Shown one piece after another: positions 16,121-24,386 of a stretch of 64,000 bases of DNA. Under the pieces are notes generated by a model. It ran no database searches. It was given only the letters and a program-made list of their open reading frames with translations, and was not told the origin of the DNA. The translations under genes were made by a program, and so were the position numbers. How positions within the stretch are numbered: the first letter of the stretch is position 1; each line of letters begins with the position of its first letter. Source of the DNA: Acidiphilium rubrum (GTDB lineage Bacteria; Pseudomonadota; Alphaproteobacteria; Acetobacterales; Acetobacteraceae); contig NZ_FTNE01000013.1 of NCBI RefSeq assembly GCF_900156265.1, positions 1-64,000 on the forward strand, read 5' to 3'.

Positions 16121-16612
16121 ATGCCAGCGCTGCCTGAATCGCTGCCGCCCAGCGCCCTGCCGGCGCTCGACAAGATCGATCGCGCGATTTTGCGGTTGAT
16201 CGCGCGCGACTGCACCATGCAACTCGCCACCATCGCGAGCCTGGTCGGCCTGTCGGCGACGCCGTGCTGGAAGCGCATCAAGCGGATGGAGGAGGCTGGG
16301 GTGATCACCGGCCGGGTTGCGATGCTGTCGCCCGAACGGCTCGGCTATCCGGTTTCGGTGTTCGCCTCGATCGAAACGGCCGACCATTCGGAAGCCTGGA
16401 TCGCGCGCTTTGCCGAACTCGTCACCACCATGCCGGAAATCGTCGGCGCCTGGCGGATGAGCGGCGATGTCGATTACCTGCTGCACATCATGGTGGCCGA
16501 TATTCCGGCCTATGACGCGTTCTATCGCCGGCTGATCGCGGCGATTCCGCTGCGCAACGTATCGTCGCGGTTTGCGATGGAGCGGATGAAATCAAGCCCG
16601 CCACCGATTTGA
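16121..16612 (+). CDS. Lrp/AsnC-family transcriptional regulator
   Basis: A 163-residue protein with an N-terminal helix-turn-helix (LDKIDRAILRLIARDCTMQLATIASLVGLS..CWKRIKRMEE, residues 16-65) and a C-terminal RAM/AsnC ligand-binding domain (residues about 80-155, with the ADIPAYDAFYRRLI helix). It is transcribed away from cysG, so it may regulate the sulfur assimilation operon, possibly in response to cysteine or methionine. The ATG at 16121 has GGGAG upstream. The frame is open further upstream, but that part would overlap the cysG promoter. Target and ligand are inferred from position only. Confidence 0.88.
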   Translation: MPALPESLPPSALPALDKIDRAILRLIARDCTMQLATIASLVGLSATPCWKRIKRMEEAGVITGRVAMLSPERLGYPVSVFASIETADHSEAWIARFAELVTTMPEIVGAWRMSGDVDYLLHIMVADIPAYDAFYRRLIAAIPLRNVSSRFAMERMKSSPPPI

Positions 16613-16620
16613 GCGCGCTT

Positions 16621-19600
16621 TTATGCCTCATGCAGGCTAGCCAACGCGGGGGCCGGGTGATCGGCGCTGCCATGCTGCTCCGCTTGGGGCAATCGGGCTG
16701 CACCGGACACCTGCGACCAAGATGCTACCGGCCGTGATATGAAGCGGACCAGCCACGGCAAGACCGCGCCCTGTGGCATAGGCGGTGAAATGCCATAACC
16801 CTGCCCCAAATCGGCCCCCATGCTGCGGGCGAGATCGATCAATTCCTGGGTTTCGAGACCTTCGATCGCAACCTTGATGCCGAGCTTGCGCCCCATTTGG
16901 ACCAGCCCCTCGACCAGCGGCACGCTGCGCCGATCGCCCGCCGAAATGCCGCGGACCAGGCTTTGGTCGATCTTGAGAATGTCGAACGGCAGATTACGCA
17001 GGCGAATGAGGCTGCCGTAGCCGGCGCCCAGATCATCGAGCGCGAGGTGTACGCCCAGTTCGAGCAATCGGGCCGCTTCGCGGGCGCCGATTGCGTCGTC
17101 GCCGGCGAAACCCTGATCTTCCAGCAATTCCAGCGTGAGTCGTGCGCCGTCGATCCGGTGCACGGTGAGCGCCGTGCGGATCCAGTCGATACAGGCGGGT
17201 TTGCGCAAGGTGGACGGTGGCAGATTGACCGAGATGTCGAATTTAAAGCCCTTGCTCTGAAACTCCAGGATTGCTTCGAGTGCATGGTTCAGGCTTTCGA
17301 CGAACAGATGATCGAGTTCCTGCTCGCTGAGCGCGGGCAAGAACTGGCCGGGGTTGATGATCCGGCCATCGGCGAGTTCGATGCGTGCGAGCGCTTCGAA
17401 CTTGGTGCAGGCGCCGCTGGCAAGATCGACGATCGGCTGCATGAACATGCGCAAGCCGCCGTTGAACAGCCGCTCGCGCCAGGCTTTTCGGTCATCCGCC
17501 GAGATCATCGCTGTGTCTGAGTCGTGCGTGCGTTCGATCGCACGACTGACCAGCAGGCTGAGGGCTTCGCCCGTCTCGCGCATATGCGTGGTGCGGAACA
17601 GGTTGGGCAGGCGGCCGTAGAGTTTGATCATGCTCAGGATGCGCCCCGTTGCGTCGAGCACCGGCAGGGCAAGCATGCTTCTAATCCCGGCGTTGCCGAG
17701 GGTGACGGCCCATGCCGGTCCCTGATCGGTCTGCCCGTCGATCAGCGGGATATCGACGGGCTCGCCGGAGACCCATGCCTCGGCCACCGGGTGCAGGCTG
17801 GCCGGCGTGAGGCGTTTGCCATGAATTTTCTGGTCGGGGTGCTTTTCGAACCAGGCACGGTGGGCATCACTTTCCGCCTCGACGATAAAGGCGCCATCGG
17901 GGTCCTGCCCATAGACGGCGCCGAACGCGATGAACGGCCAGTCGGTGATGGCGGCAACGACGGCATCGAGAATGTCGATCCGCCGGCGCAGGGGGCGCAG
18001 GCTCAAAGCGAGATCGCGCAACCTGCCGTGGATCTCCTGGCGCAGTAGTTCGGCGGCCTCCTGCTGCGATTCCAGGTCGAATTCGATTCGTCGCAGGACA
18101 ATGTCGAGATAGATCTGGCGCTGGCTCAGGCGACCCGGGACTTGCTGGCTCATCATCGCGATCGCTTGATAGAGCCAACTCATCGTCGCGGTTACGCCGT
18201 TGGCGGGCACGCCGAGTGCGGCATGCAGCCGGCCGAGCTGGCGGGCCTGTTCAGCATGCTCCTCGCGGCTCAGCGCAGGATCGAGCAGCATTTCGATGTA
18301 GCGCGGCAGGAGCACGCCGAACCGTGCAACTACCAGCGGCGTCATCGCCTTGGTGACCGCTGCATTGCGCCGGTCGGCCTGCACGTAATCGAGCAGGCCC
18401 ATACCGAGTTCATCGAACCGGTTCGCCAGAAACCGGTGCGCCCACCCCAGCAACGGCCCGGCCTGATCGCCGTATGGTTCGAGCGTCTGCCGTCTCGTCG
18501 CAGACTGGCGCCGGGCCTGTCCGAAAACGGCGGCTTCGGCGACGGACAGCAGGGCGTTCGGTGTCTCGGTGTCTTCGCCGTGGATGGCGCAGCCGAGCGA
18601 CAAGGTCAGATGTTCCGCGATACCCTCGGACGGGCGGAACCGTTGCTCGGCGATGCCCAGGGCCGTCTCGATATGGGTATGGACGATGCCGCGTGCCGGA
18701 TCGATCCGGGCGAACGCAAAGGAATCCGCGCCAACCCGCGCCACCAGCCGCGCGCCGGGCAGTGTGGTCAGGCGTGCCGCCAGTTCGATCAGGATCCGAT
18801 CGCCCGCGGCGGCCCCCAAACGCCGGTTCAGGGCGGTGAAATTGCAGATGTCGATTACGAAGGCGGACAACTGCGCCCCCGGTGCCAGCCGTTCCGCCAG
18901 GCTGATGATCTGTTCCTCGAAGCCGATGCGCGACAGCGCGCCGGTCAGGCGATCATGCCGGCGTGCCTGCTCGATGGCCGCGGCGGCGTCATCACGGGCG
19001 CGCTGGCTCTGTTCGATCTGGCGCGTGAGGACAATGATGCCGATCAGAACCAGCAGTTCCATGATCCAGCGCACCCAGCCCTCCGTGGCCCATAGCCGGG
19101 GCGCACAGATAACCGGCCAGGAAACGCGCACGTTCAACGGCAACCCCGGTACGCTGATGTTGCTTTCACTGTCACCCGTCGCTTCCAGGGGGTTCCCCAC
19201 GCCGGGTCGGTTCGGGGGAAAGAACAGCAGCCCACTCCGCCATTGCCCGATCGGGCGCTGGCTGCGCGCATCCACCGTGGTGAGCGCCCAGGGGCGCGAA
19301 AACACGTTCGGATACGCCAGCAACTGCTCGAGACGGTAGGGTGTGCCAACGAAATAGCGTGTCGCGCCGCTGGCGCCGACGGCGCGAAAGCGCATGGTAA
19401 TGGCGTAGGTACCAACCCGCGCAGCATAGCGCGGGCGGCCGAGCAGGTAATCCGGGTGGCCGGGCAGGGGGGTGAACCCGGCGGCGCTGGTGATCGGTTT
19501 GGCGGCCTGTTGCTGGGTGGACCAGACGATCGTGTTGCCGTCCGCAGACTGGATATTGAAGGCGTACAGGCTGGGGTGCAGCGCCATGAAGCGGCGCAGC

Positions 19601-19878
19601 GCCACGACCGACCGGGCGGTGGGCCGCACCGTTCCATCCGGACGCGGGGCGAGCAGGCTGACGCCGATGAATTCAAGCTCGGCGAACTGCGCGAACAGGT
19701 GGCGCGCGATACTGCCCGCGTATTCGGTGGCATCGGTCCGGGCGCGATGGGCAATCGTCTGTTGCGCAGCACGCAGCTCGAAGGCCTCGAAACTCAAGAT
19801 GCCCACCAAGATCAAACCAGGCGCAAACCAGAGCAGAAGTGATCGAGCGAGCCGAGGGCCGACGAGGCCCGGCCTCAT
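16621..19878 (-). CDS. Membrane c-di-GMP phosphodiesterase: degenerate GGDEF, globin-like sensor, GAF and EAL
   Basis: A 1085-residue inner-membrane protein. Order from the ATG at 19878: TM helix (13-30), periplasmic sensor region (about 35-268), TM helix (270-285), a GGDEF domain with active site RVGADSF instead of GGDEF (near 385), an all-helical block (470-610) with LGRLHAALGVPAN, resembling the proximal-His F-helix of globin-coupled sensors (H552), a GAF-like domain (625-785), and an EAL domain (800-1040). The EAL retains EALARIE, VNLPP, LELLED, ALDDLGAGYG, LKIDQSLV, IEGLET and QGYG, so it should cleave c-di-GMP. A GTG at 19923 overlapping the upstream receptor stop is an alternative start. 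It follows the chemoreceptor gene and is probably co-transcribed with it. Confidence 0.8.
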   Translation of the reverse strand: MRPGLVGPRLARSLLLWFAPGLILVGILSFEAFELRAAQQTIAHRARTDATEYAGSIARHLFAQFAELEFIGVSLLAPRPDGTVRPTARSVVALRRFMALHPSLYAFNIQSADGNTIVWSTQQQAAKPITSAAGFTPLPGHPDYLLGRPRYAARVGTYAITMRFRAVGASGATRYFVGTPYRLEQLLAYPNVFSRPWALTTVDARSQRPIGQWRSGLLFFPPNRPGVGNPLEATGDSESNISVPGLPLNVRVSWPVICAPRLWATEGWVRWIMELLVLIGIIVLTRQIEQSQRARDDAAAAIEQARRHDRLTGALSRIGFEEQIISLAERLAPGAQLSAFVIDICNFTALNRRLGAAAGDRILIELAARLTTLPGARLVARVGADSFAFARIDPARGIVHTHIETALGIAEQRFRPSEGIAEHLTLSLGCAIHGEDTETPNALLSVAEAAVFGQARRQSATRRQTLEPYGDQAGPLLGWAHRFLANRFDELGMGLLDYVQADRRNAAVTKAMTPLVVARFGVLLPRYIEMLLDPALSREEHAEQARQLGRLHAALGVPANGVTATMSWLYQAIAMMSQQVPGRLSQRQIYLDIVLRRIEFDLESQQEAAELLRQEIHGRLRDLALSLRPLRRRIDILDAVVAAITDWPFIAFGAVYGQDPDGAFIVEAESDAHRAWFEKHPDQKIHGKRLTPASLHPVAEAWVSGEPVDIPLIDGQTDQGPAWAVTLGNAGIRSMLALPVLDATGRILSMIKLYGRLPNLFRTTHMRETGEALSLLVSRAIERTHDSDTAMISADDRKAWRERLFNGGLRMFMQPIVDLASGACTKFEALARIELADGRIINPGQFLPALSEQELDHLFVESLNHALEAILEFQSKGFKFDISVNLPPSTLRKPACIDWIRTALTVHRIDGARLTLELLEDQGFAGDDAIGAREAARLLELGVHLALDDLGAGYGSLIRLRNLPFDILKIDQSLVRGISAGDRRSVPLVEGLVQMGRKLGIKVAIEGLETQELIDLARSMGADLGQGYGISPPMPQGAVLPWLVRFISRPVASWSQVSGAARLPQAEQHGSADHPAPALASLHEA

Positions 19879-19907
19879 TGTGAGCCGACCACCACGGAGC
19901 GCATGTT

Positions 19908-21722
19908 TCAGAACTCTTGCCACGCAGGGTCGCTCGAACTGACGGCGACCAGTTTCGGTTTGCCTTTTGCCACCAACGGTGCGGATTTCGTGCGCGGCTT
20001 GACGGGGCCGTTGGCAAAGGGCCGTGTGGCCAGGTTGCGCCGTTCCACCGGGCGCTGATGCGCCGGCGGCGGCGTGCCGTCGCCAATGACGAATTCCTCG
20101 ACCAGTCTTGCGAGTTCGGCAGCTTCATTGGCGAGACCATGGCTCGCGGCCGTCGCTTGTTCGACCATGGCGGCGTTCTGTTGCGTGACCTGATCCATCT
20201 GGTTGACCGCCGTATTGACTTCATGCAGCCCGGTGGACTGCTCGCTGGCCGACGCCGCGATGTCGGTGATGAGCACGTTGAGCCGGGTAACCTGATCCGC
20301 GATCCGGCCGAGCGCCTGCCCCGTCTCGCCCACCAGGCGGACACCGACCGCAACCTGCTGCCCGGATGCGGTGATCAGCCCTTGAATTTCCTTTGCTGCA
20401 GTGGCCGAGCGTTGGGCCAGGGCGCGCACTTCGGTTGCGACGACGGCGAATCCGCGCCCGGCATCACCCGCGCGTGCGGCCTCGATCCCGGCGTTCAGGG
20501 CCAGCAAATTCGTCTGGAAGGCAATCTCGTCGATCAGGCCGACAATCTTGTCGATCTGGCGGGATGATCCCTCGATCGCGCTCATCGCGTTCACGGTTTC
20601 GAGCACGACGTCACTGGAATGTTTTGCATCCTGACCAGCCGCCGATGCCAGATCCCGTGCGTCGCTGCTGCGCAGCGCCGTGGTCCTGACCGTTGCGGTG
20701 ATCTGATCCATTGCGGCGGCCGTCTCTTCGAGCGTTGCCGCTTGTTGCTCGGTGCGCCGGGCCAGATCGTCGGACGCATGGGTGATCTCGCTGGCTCCGG
20801 CCCGCACGCCTGCGCTGCTCGCGGCAATGGCCGTCATGGTGGTCTGTAATTTTGCGATGGCGCCGTTGAAGTCACGCCCGAGTTTTTCGTAGCTGCCGGG
20901 CAGAACACCATCGATCCGATAGGTGAGGTTACCGGCTGCCAGCTGCTCCAGACCAGCCGCAATCGCGGTGATGGCGAGCGTCTGGCTTCGGGCGATCGAT
21001 TGCCGCTCGGCCGCCAATCGCCGGTTGACGTCATCGGCTTCCTGACGCTTGGCAAAAGCAAGTTCTGCGGCGGCCAATTGTCCCGATTCGATCGCCTCCA
21101 TATTATCGATATTGGCCGCGATCGCCTTGAAGCAGGGCACGGTCGAGGCGGTTTTGGTATGGGAGCCGACGATCGATGCGGACGGCACGCCGACGAACAT
21201 GATGCCGATGACCTGATCGTCGCGCAGGATAGGCTCATAGACGGTTATATAAGGTTCGCCGAGAATGTCGGTGACGCCGCGGTAGCTGAGCCCCTGCCCG
21301 AGCACACGGTCATGCACCGGCCCGGGCGCCAGCGCGGTACCGACCGCGCGCGCGCCGCCCGGGTTCAGGATGTTCGTGGACACACGCCGGTCGCGCGCGA
21401 AAATCGTTGCCGCACCGCCAAATTTTGCTTTTACCTGATCGACGAGTTGAAAGTCGCCGTTGATCCGGTGGTTGCCGAACCAGAGATCATCGCCGTCCAG
21501 TCGCGCATCGCCATAAGCCTGGGTCATGCTGCGCAGCATGTCGATATTCTGGCTGAGTGCGTTCTGCGCCAGCACCATGCGCTCATGCTCCGCCGCCCGC
21601 TCAACCACGGCAGCAACGTGTTTGCACACGGGCGTCAACTGATGTCTCACCCACGCCCGCATGATTCGAAAACCGAGGCCGCCGATGACGATCGCAGAGC
21701 CGGCAAGCAGAAACGTATTCAT
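19908..21722 (-). CDS. Methyl-accepting chemotaxis protein with Cache-like sensor and CheR/CheB tether
   Basis: From the ATG at 21722 the protein is 604 residues: one N-terminal TM helix (2-20), a Cache-type sensor (about 75-195, including ATIFARD and [26 protein letters not shown]), a HAMP-like segment, and the signalling hairpin with tip [20 protein letters not shown]. The C-terminus is AWQEF, matching the x-W-x-x-F pentapeptide that tethers CheR or CheB. I see no second TM helix between sensor and HAMP, which would leave the sensor on the cytoplasmic side. The frame is open upstream to 21929, so a longer N-terminus cannot be excluded. It lies just before the phosphodiesterase gene, divergent from the che operon. 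Confidence 0.85.
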   Translation of the reverse strand: MNTFLLAGSAIVIGGLGFRIMRAWVRHQLTPVCKHVAAVVERAAEHERMVLAQNALSQNIDMLRSMTQAYGDARLDGDDLWFGNHRINGDFQLVDQVKAKFGGAATIFARDRRVSTNILNPGGARAVGTALAPGPVHDRVLGQGLSYRGVTDILGEPYITVYEPILRDDQVIGIMFVGVPSASIVGSHTKTASTVPCFKAIAANIDNMEAIESGQLAAAELAFAKRQEADDVNRRLAAERQSIARSQTLAITAIAAGLEQLAAGNLTYRIDGVLPGSYEKLGRDFNGAIAKLQTTMTAIAASSAGVRAGASEITHASDDLARRTEQQAATLEETAAAMDQITATVRTTALRSSDARDLASAAGQDAKHSSDVVLETVNAMSAIEGSSRQIDKIVGLIDEIAFQTNLLALNAGIEAARAGDAGRGFAVVATEVRALAQRSATAAKEIQGLITASGQQVAVGVRLVGETGQALGRIADQVTRLNVLITDIAASASEQSTGLHEVNTAVNQMDQVTQQNAAMVEQATAASHGLANEAAELARLVEEFVIGDGTPPPAHQRPVERRNLATRPFANGPVKPRTKSAPLVAKGKPKLVAVSSSDPAWQEF

Positions 21723-22162
21723 AGCCGTGGCGCCGCCGGACGAGAGCGCTTCGCCGCGCGGTCCATGCTCGTCGTGAGAATTCTGGTCAAAGGAGGCCTC
21801 TCTATTCGATACCGACAAGATCAACGCCGGATCATACTGCCCGCAAAATCTTAACATACGGATAACCGGCGCAATTTCGTCTCCGGGTGTCTTGAGGCGT
21901 TCAAATCTATGGAACGAAATGAGGCGCACGTTTTCGGGCCCGATCCGATGCGGCCGGAGAACCCGTTGTTACATCCGCGGGTCGATTTTTGAACCCGGCA
22001 TCGGCGCGCCGGCCAAGGCGATGGTTCAGACTCTCTGTTAACGGATGAGTAATTTTTGTTCGCTATCGTGACGATACGAAACGTCGGTCGGAACTTTCAT
22101 GCGCAGGCATACCAATGATTTCGACCTCAACTTTAACCAGCAAGACAAGTAATGAGGCGCAC
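21723..22162. other. Divergent intergenic region between two chemoreceptor genes
   Basis: About 440 bp separating the minus-strand receptor from the receptor that heads the che operon. It must contain promoters for both blocks. I see no clear flagellar sigma-28 or sigma-54 promoter and no hairpin terminator. Part of it may be coding if the minus-strand receptor uses an upstream start (the frame is open to 21929). Confidence 0.5.
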
Positions 22163-23686
22163 ATGCTAACATGGTTTCGCGAGACTGCTCCGATCCGTCT
22201 GAAGCTTACACTGGCATTTGCGATGGAGAGCGCGTTGCTGCTCATCTGCCTTGCTGTCGTGGCGAGCGCCTCCGCCGATCCGGTGCTGGATCGAGTTCCC
22301 ATTGCGGTCTGTGCGACCGCGCTGCTGATCTCGATCGGGCTAGGCTATTTCTTGCGGCAGGTCATCGCCAATCCTTATGTGGCAACGGTTGAACGGATGG
22401 AGGCGCTGGCGGCGGGCGATCTTGAATCGCCGGTCCGCTTCACCCAGCATCGTGACTGTGTTGGGCGGATCACCAAGGCGATGAACAGCTTTCGGACCGC
22501 GCTGGTCGCCCGCAACAAGGCCGAGGAGGGGCTGACCTCGCGCATGGAGCTTGAAGCGCAACGGGCGCGTGCCGAAGCCGAACGTGATGCCGCTGCCAAG
22601 GATCTTGAGCATGTCGTTCACGCTCTGGCCGAGGGGCTCGAGCGGCTCTCGTCGGGTGCGCTCACCTATCGCCTCACCCAGGCATTCGCCCCAGACTATG
22701 AGCGCCTGCGTGGCAACTTCAATGGAGCACTCGGCCGACTTCAGGATACCATGAAGACGATTGCCACCAATACCGCAGCGATCCGATCGGGCACGGGCGA
22801 GATCTCGTCCGCCGCCGATGATTTGTCGCGTCGTACCGAGCAACAGGCGGCCAGCCTCGAAGAGACCGCGGCGGCGCTGGATCAGATTACCGCGACAGTC
22901 GGCAAGACTGCCGAGGGTGCCACCCATGCGCGTGACGTGGTTGGTGCGGCGCAGGCGGATGCGGAACGCAGCGGCGCTGTGGTGCGTGAGGCCGTCGCGG
23001 CGATGAGCGGGATCGAGGCATCGTCGCTGCAGATCAGCAACATCATCGGCGTGATCGATGAAATCGCCTTCCAGACCAATCTGCTGGCGCTGAATGCGGG
23101 GGTCGAGGCCGCGCGAGCCGGCGATGCGGGGCGCGGATTCGCGGTCGTCGCATCGGAGGTCAGGGCGCTCGCGCAACGATCGGCGGATGCGGCGAAGGAG
23201 ATCAAGGCGCTGATTTCGACATCATCCAAACAAGTCGGCAGCGGCGTTGATCTGGTCGGACAGACGGGCAAGGCTTTGCAGCGACTGGTCATCCAGATCG
23301 GCGAGATCAACGAGGTGGTTATCCAGATTGCCGCCTCCGCGCAGGAGCAGGCGACGGGGCTGCACCAGGTGAATGCGGCGGTCAATCAGATGGATCAGGT
23401 CACCCAGCAAAACGCCGCGATGGTCGAGCAATCGACCGCGGCAAGCCATGCGCTCGCGCAAGAGACGGAGCAACTCGCATCGCTGATCGCCCAATTTGAG
23501 ATCGGCGATGTTGCCGAACAATCATCGCGCCACGCGCCGCGCAAACCCGCGGCAAGACCTGCGCCGATGGAGCGCCCTGCAAGAGCAACGTCCCGTCCAG
23601 CGGTAGCGCAGTTGAAGGTGACGGCAACCGCTGCGGCCCGCAAGCTCGCAGTCGCGGCGGATGCCGATAGTTGGGAGGAATTCTAA
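22163..23686 (+). CDS. Methyl-accepting chemotaxis protein without a periplasmic sensor, che-operon receptor
   Basis: A 507-residue receptor: TM1 (13-35), a loop of fewer than ten residues, TM2 (45-64), HAMP (65-120), a second HAMP-like or coiled-coil stretch, and the MCP signalling domain with tip [20 protein letters not shown] near residue 320. The C-terminus DSWEEF carries a W-x-x-F tether. With no real extracytoplasmic domain it probably senses membrane or internal energy state, or a signal at the HAMP region. The ATG at 22163 has GAGG five bases upstream, preferred over an ATG 48 bp earlier. It precedes the STAS and cheY1 genes, equivalent to the receptor that opens the Sinorhizobium che operon. 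Confidence 0.88.
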   Translation: MLTWFRETAPIRLKLTLAFAMESALLLICLAVVASASADPVLDRVPIAVCATALLISIGLGYFLRQVIANPYVATVERMEALAAGDLESPVRFTQHRDCVGRITKAMNSFRTALVARNKAEEGLTSRMELEAQRARAEAERDAAAKDLEHVVHALAEGLERLSSGALTYRLTQAFAPDYERLRGNFNGALGRLQDTMKTIATNTAAIRSGTGEISSAADDLSRRTEQQAASLEETAAALDQITATVGKTAEGATHARDVVGAAQADAERSGAVVREAVAAMSGIEASSLQISNIIGVIDEIAFQTNLLALNAGVEAARAGDAGRGFAVVASEVRALAQRSADAAKEIKALISTSSKQVGSGVDLVGQTGKALQRLVIQIGEINEVVIQIAASAQEQATGLHQVNAAVNQMDQVTQQNAAMVEQSTAASHALAQETEQLASLIAQFEIGDVAEQSSRHAPRKPAARPAPMERPARATSRPAVAQLKVTATAAARKLAVAADADSWEEF

Positions 23687-23691
23687 GCCTT

Positions 23692-24009
23692 ATGAAAAAG
23701 CGGTCGCATCCTGCCAAGGCCTCCGAGCCAGTGAAGCTAAGGCTTGATCCCCTCCTCGATATCAAGGCGGCAGCGCCGCTTTATGCACTTCTGCGCGGCC
23801 AGCGCGGGCATGATCTTGTCATCGATGCCAGTGCGGTTGAACGAATTGGAGGGCAATGCTTGCAGGTGTTGCTTGCGGCGCGCGCAAGCTGGGCCGCCGA
23901 TCAGCACGGGTTTCTGGTCGAGGGATTTTCGCCCGGCGTGATCGCCACGCTGGAACTGATGGGCATCGAGCCCGCCGCGTTCGATCATCGAAGGGAAATA
24001 CGCGCGTGA
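23692..24009 (+). CDS. Single-domain STAS protein of the che operon (CheS position)
   Basis: A 105-residue protein with a STAS-like fold: an N-terminal strand (VKLRLDPLLDIKAAAPLY), the central VIDASAVERIGGQCLQVLLAA motif, in which the position usually phosphorylated in anti-sigma antagonists would lie near R-I-G-G, and a C-terminal FSPGVIATLELMGIE. In Sinorhizobium meliloti the small gene between the receptor gene and cheY1 encodes CheS, which binds CheA and speeds loss of phosphate from the sink regulator CheY1. The same position here suggests an equivalent role, but sequence equivalence was not testable. The ATG at 23692 follows GGAGGA; its stop overlaps the cheY1 GTG. Confidence 0.7.
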   Translation: MKKRSHPAKASEPVKLRLDPLLDIKAAAPLYALLRGQRGHDLVIDASAVERIGGQCLQVLLAARASWAADQHGFLVEGFSPGVIATLELMGIEPAAFDHRREIRA

Positions 24010-24371
24010 TCAAGACAATATTGACGGTGGACGATTCACGGACGATGCGCGACATGCTGCGCTTGTCCTTGGTGGAGGCCGGTTTCCGAGTCGTACAGGC
24101 GGAGGATGGCGTGCACGGGTTGGAGGTGCTGCGCGATGAAACGCCAGACGTCATCGTCACTGACATCAACATGCCGCGAATGGACGGGTTCGGTTTTATC
24201 GAAGCGGTGCGGCGCGACGTTACCTGGCGATCGACGCCGGTTCTGGTGCTGACCACCGAGGTCGATGCCGAAAAGAAGAGCCGTGCGAAGGCGGCGGGTG
24301 CGACGGGTTGGATCGTCAAGCCGTTCGATCCGGTCAAGCTGGTCGACGTCATCCGACGTGTAGCCGCGTAA
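24006..24371 (+). CDS. cheY: Chemotaxis response regulator CheY (first copy, likely phosphate sink)
   Basis: A 121-residue stand-alone receiver domain. Acidic pocket D9/D10, phospho-acceptor D53 (VTDINMPRMDGF), switch Thr in LTTE, and the conserved Lys in KPFDP. It starts with GTG overlapping the STAS gene stop (GTGA). By position it matches CheY1 of alphaproteobacterial che operons, which often does not drive the motor but drains phosphate from CheA. A second cheY lies after cheB. Which one binds FliM cannot be decided from sequence alone. Confidence 0.92.
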   Translation: MIKTILTVDDSRTMRDMLRLSLVEAGFRVVQAEDGVHGLEVLRDETPDVIVTDINMPRMDGFGFIEAVRRDVTWRSTPVLVLTTEVDAEKKSRAKAAGATGWIVKPFDPVKLVDVIRRVAA

Positions 24372-24386
24372 GGAGGATAGCACGCA

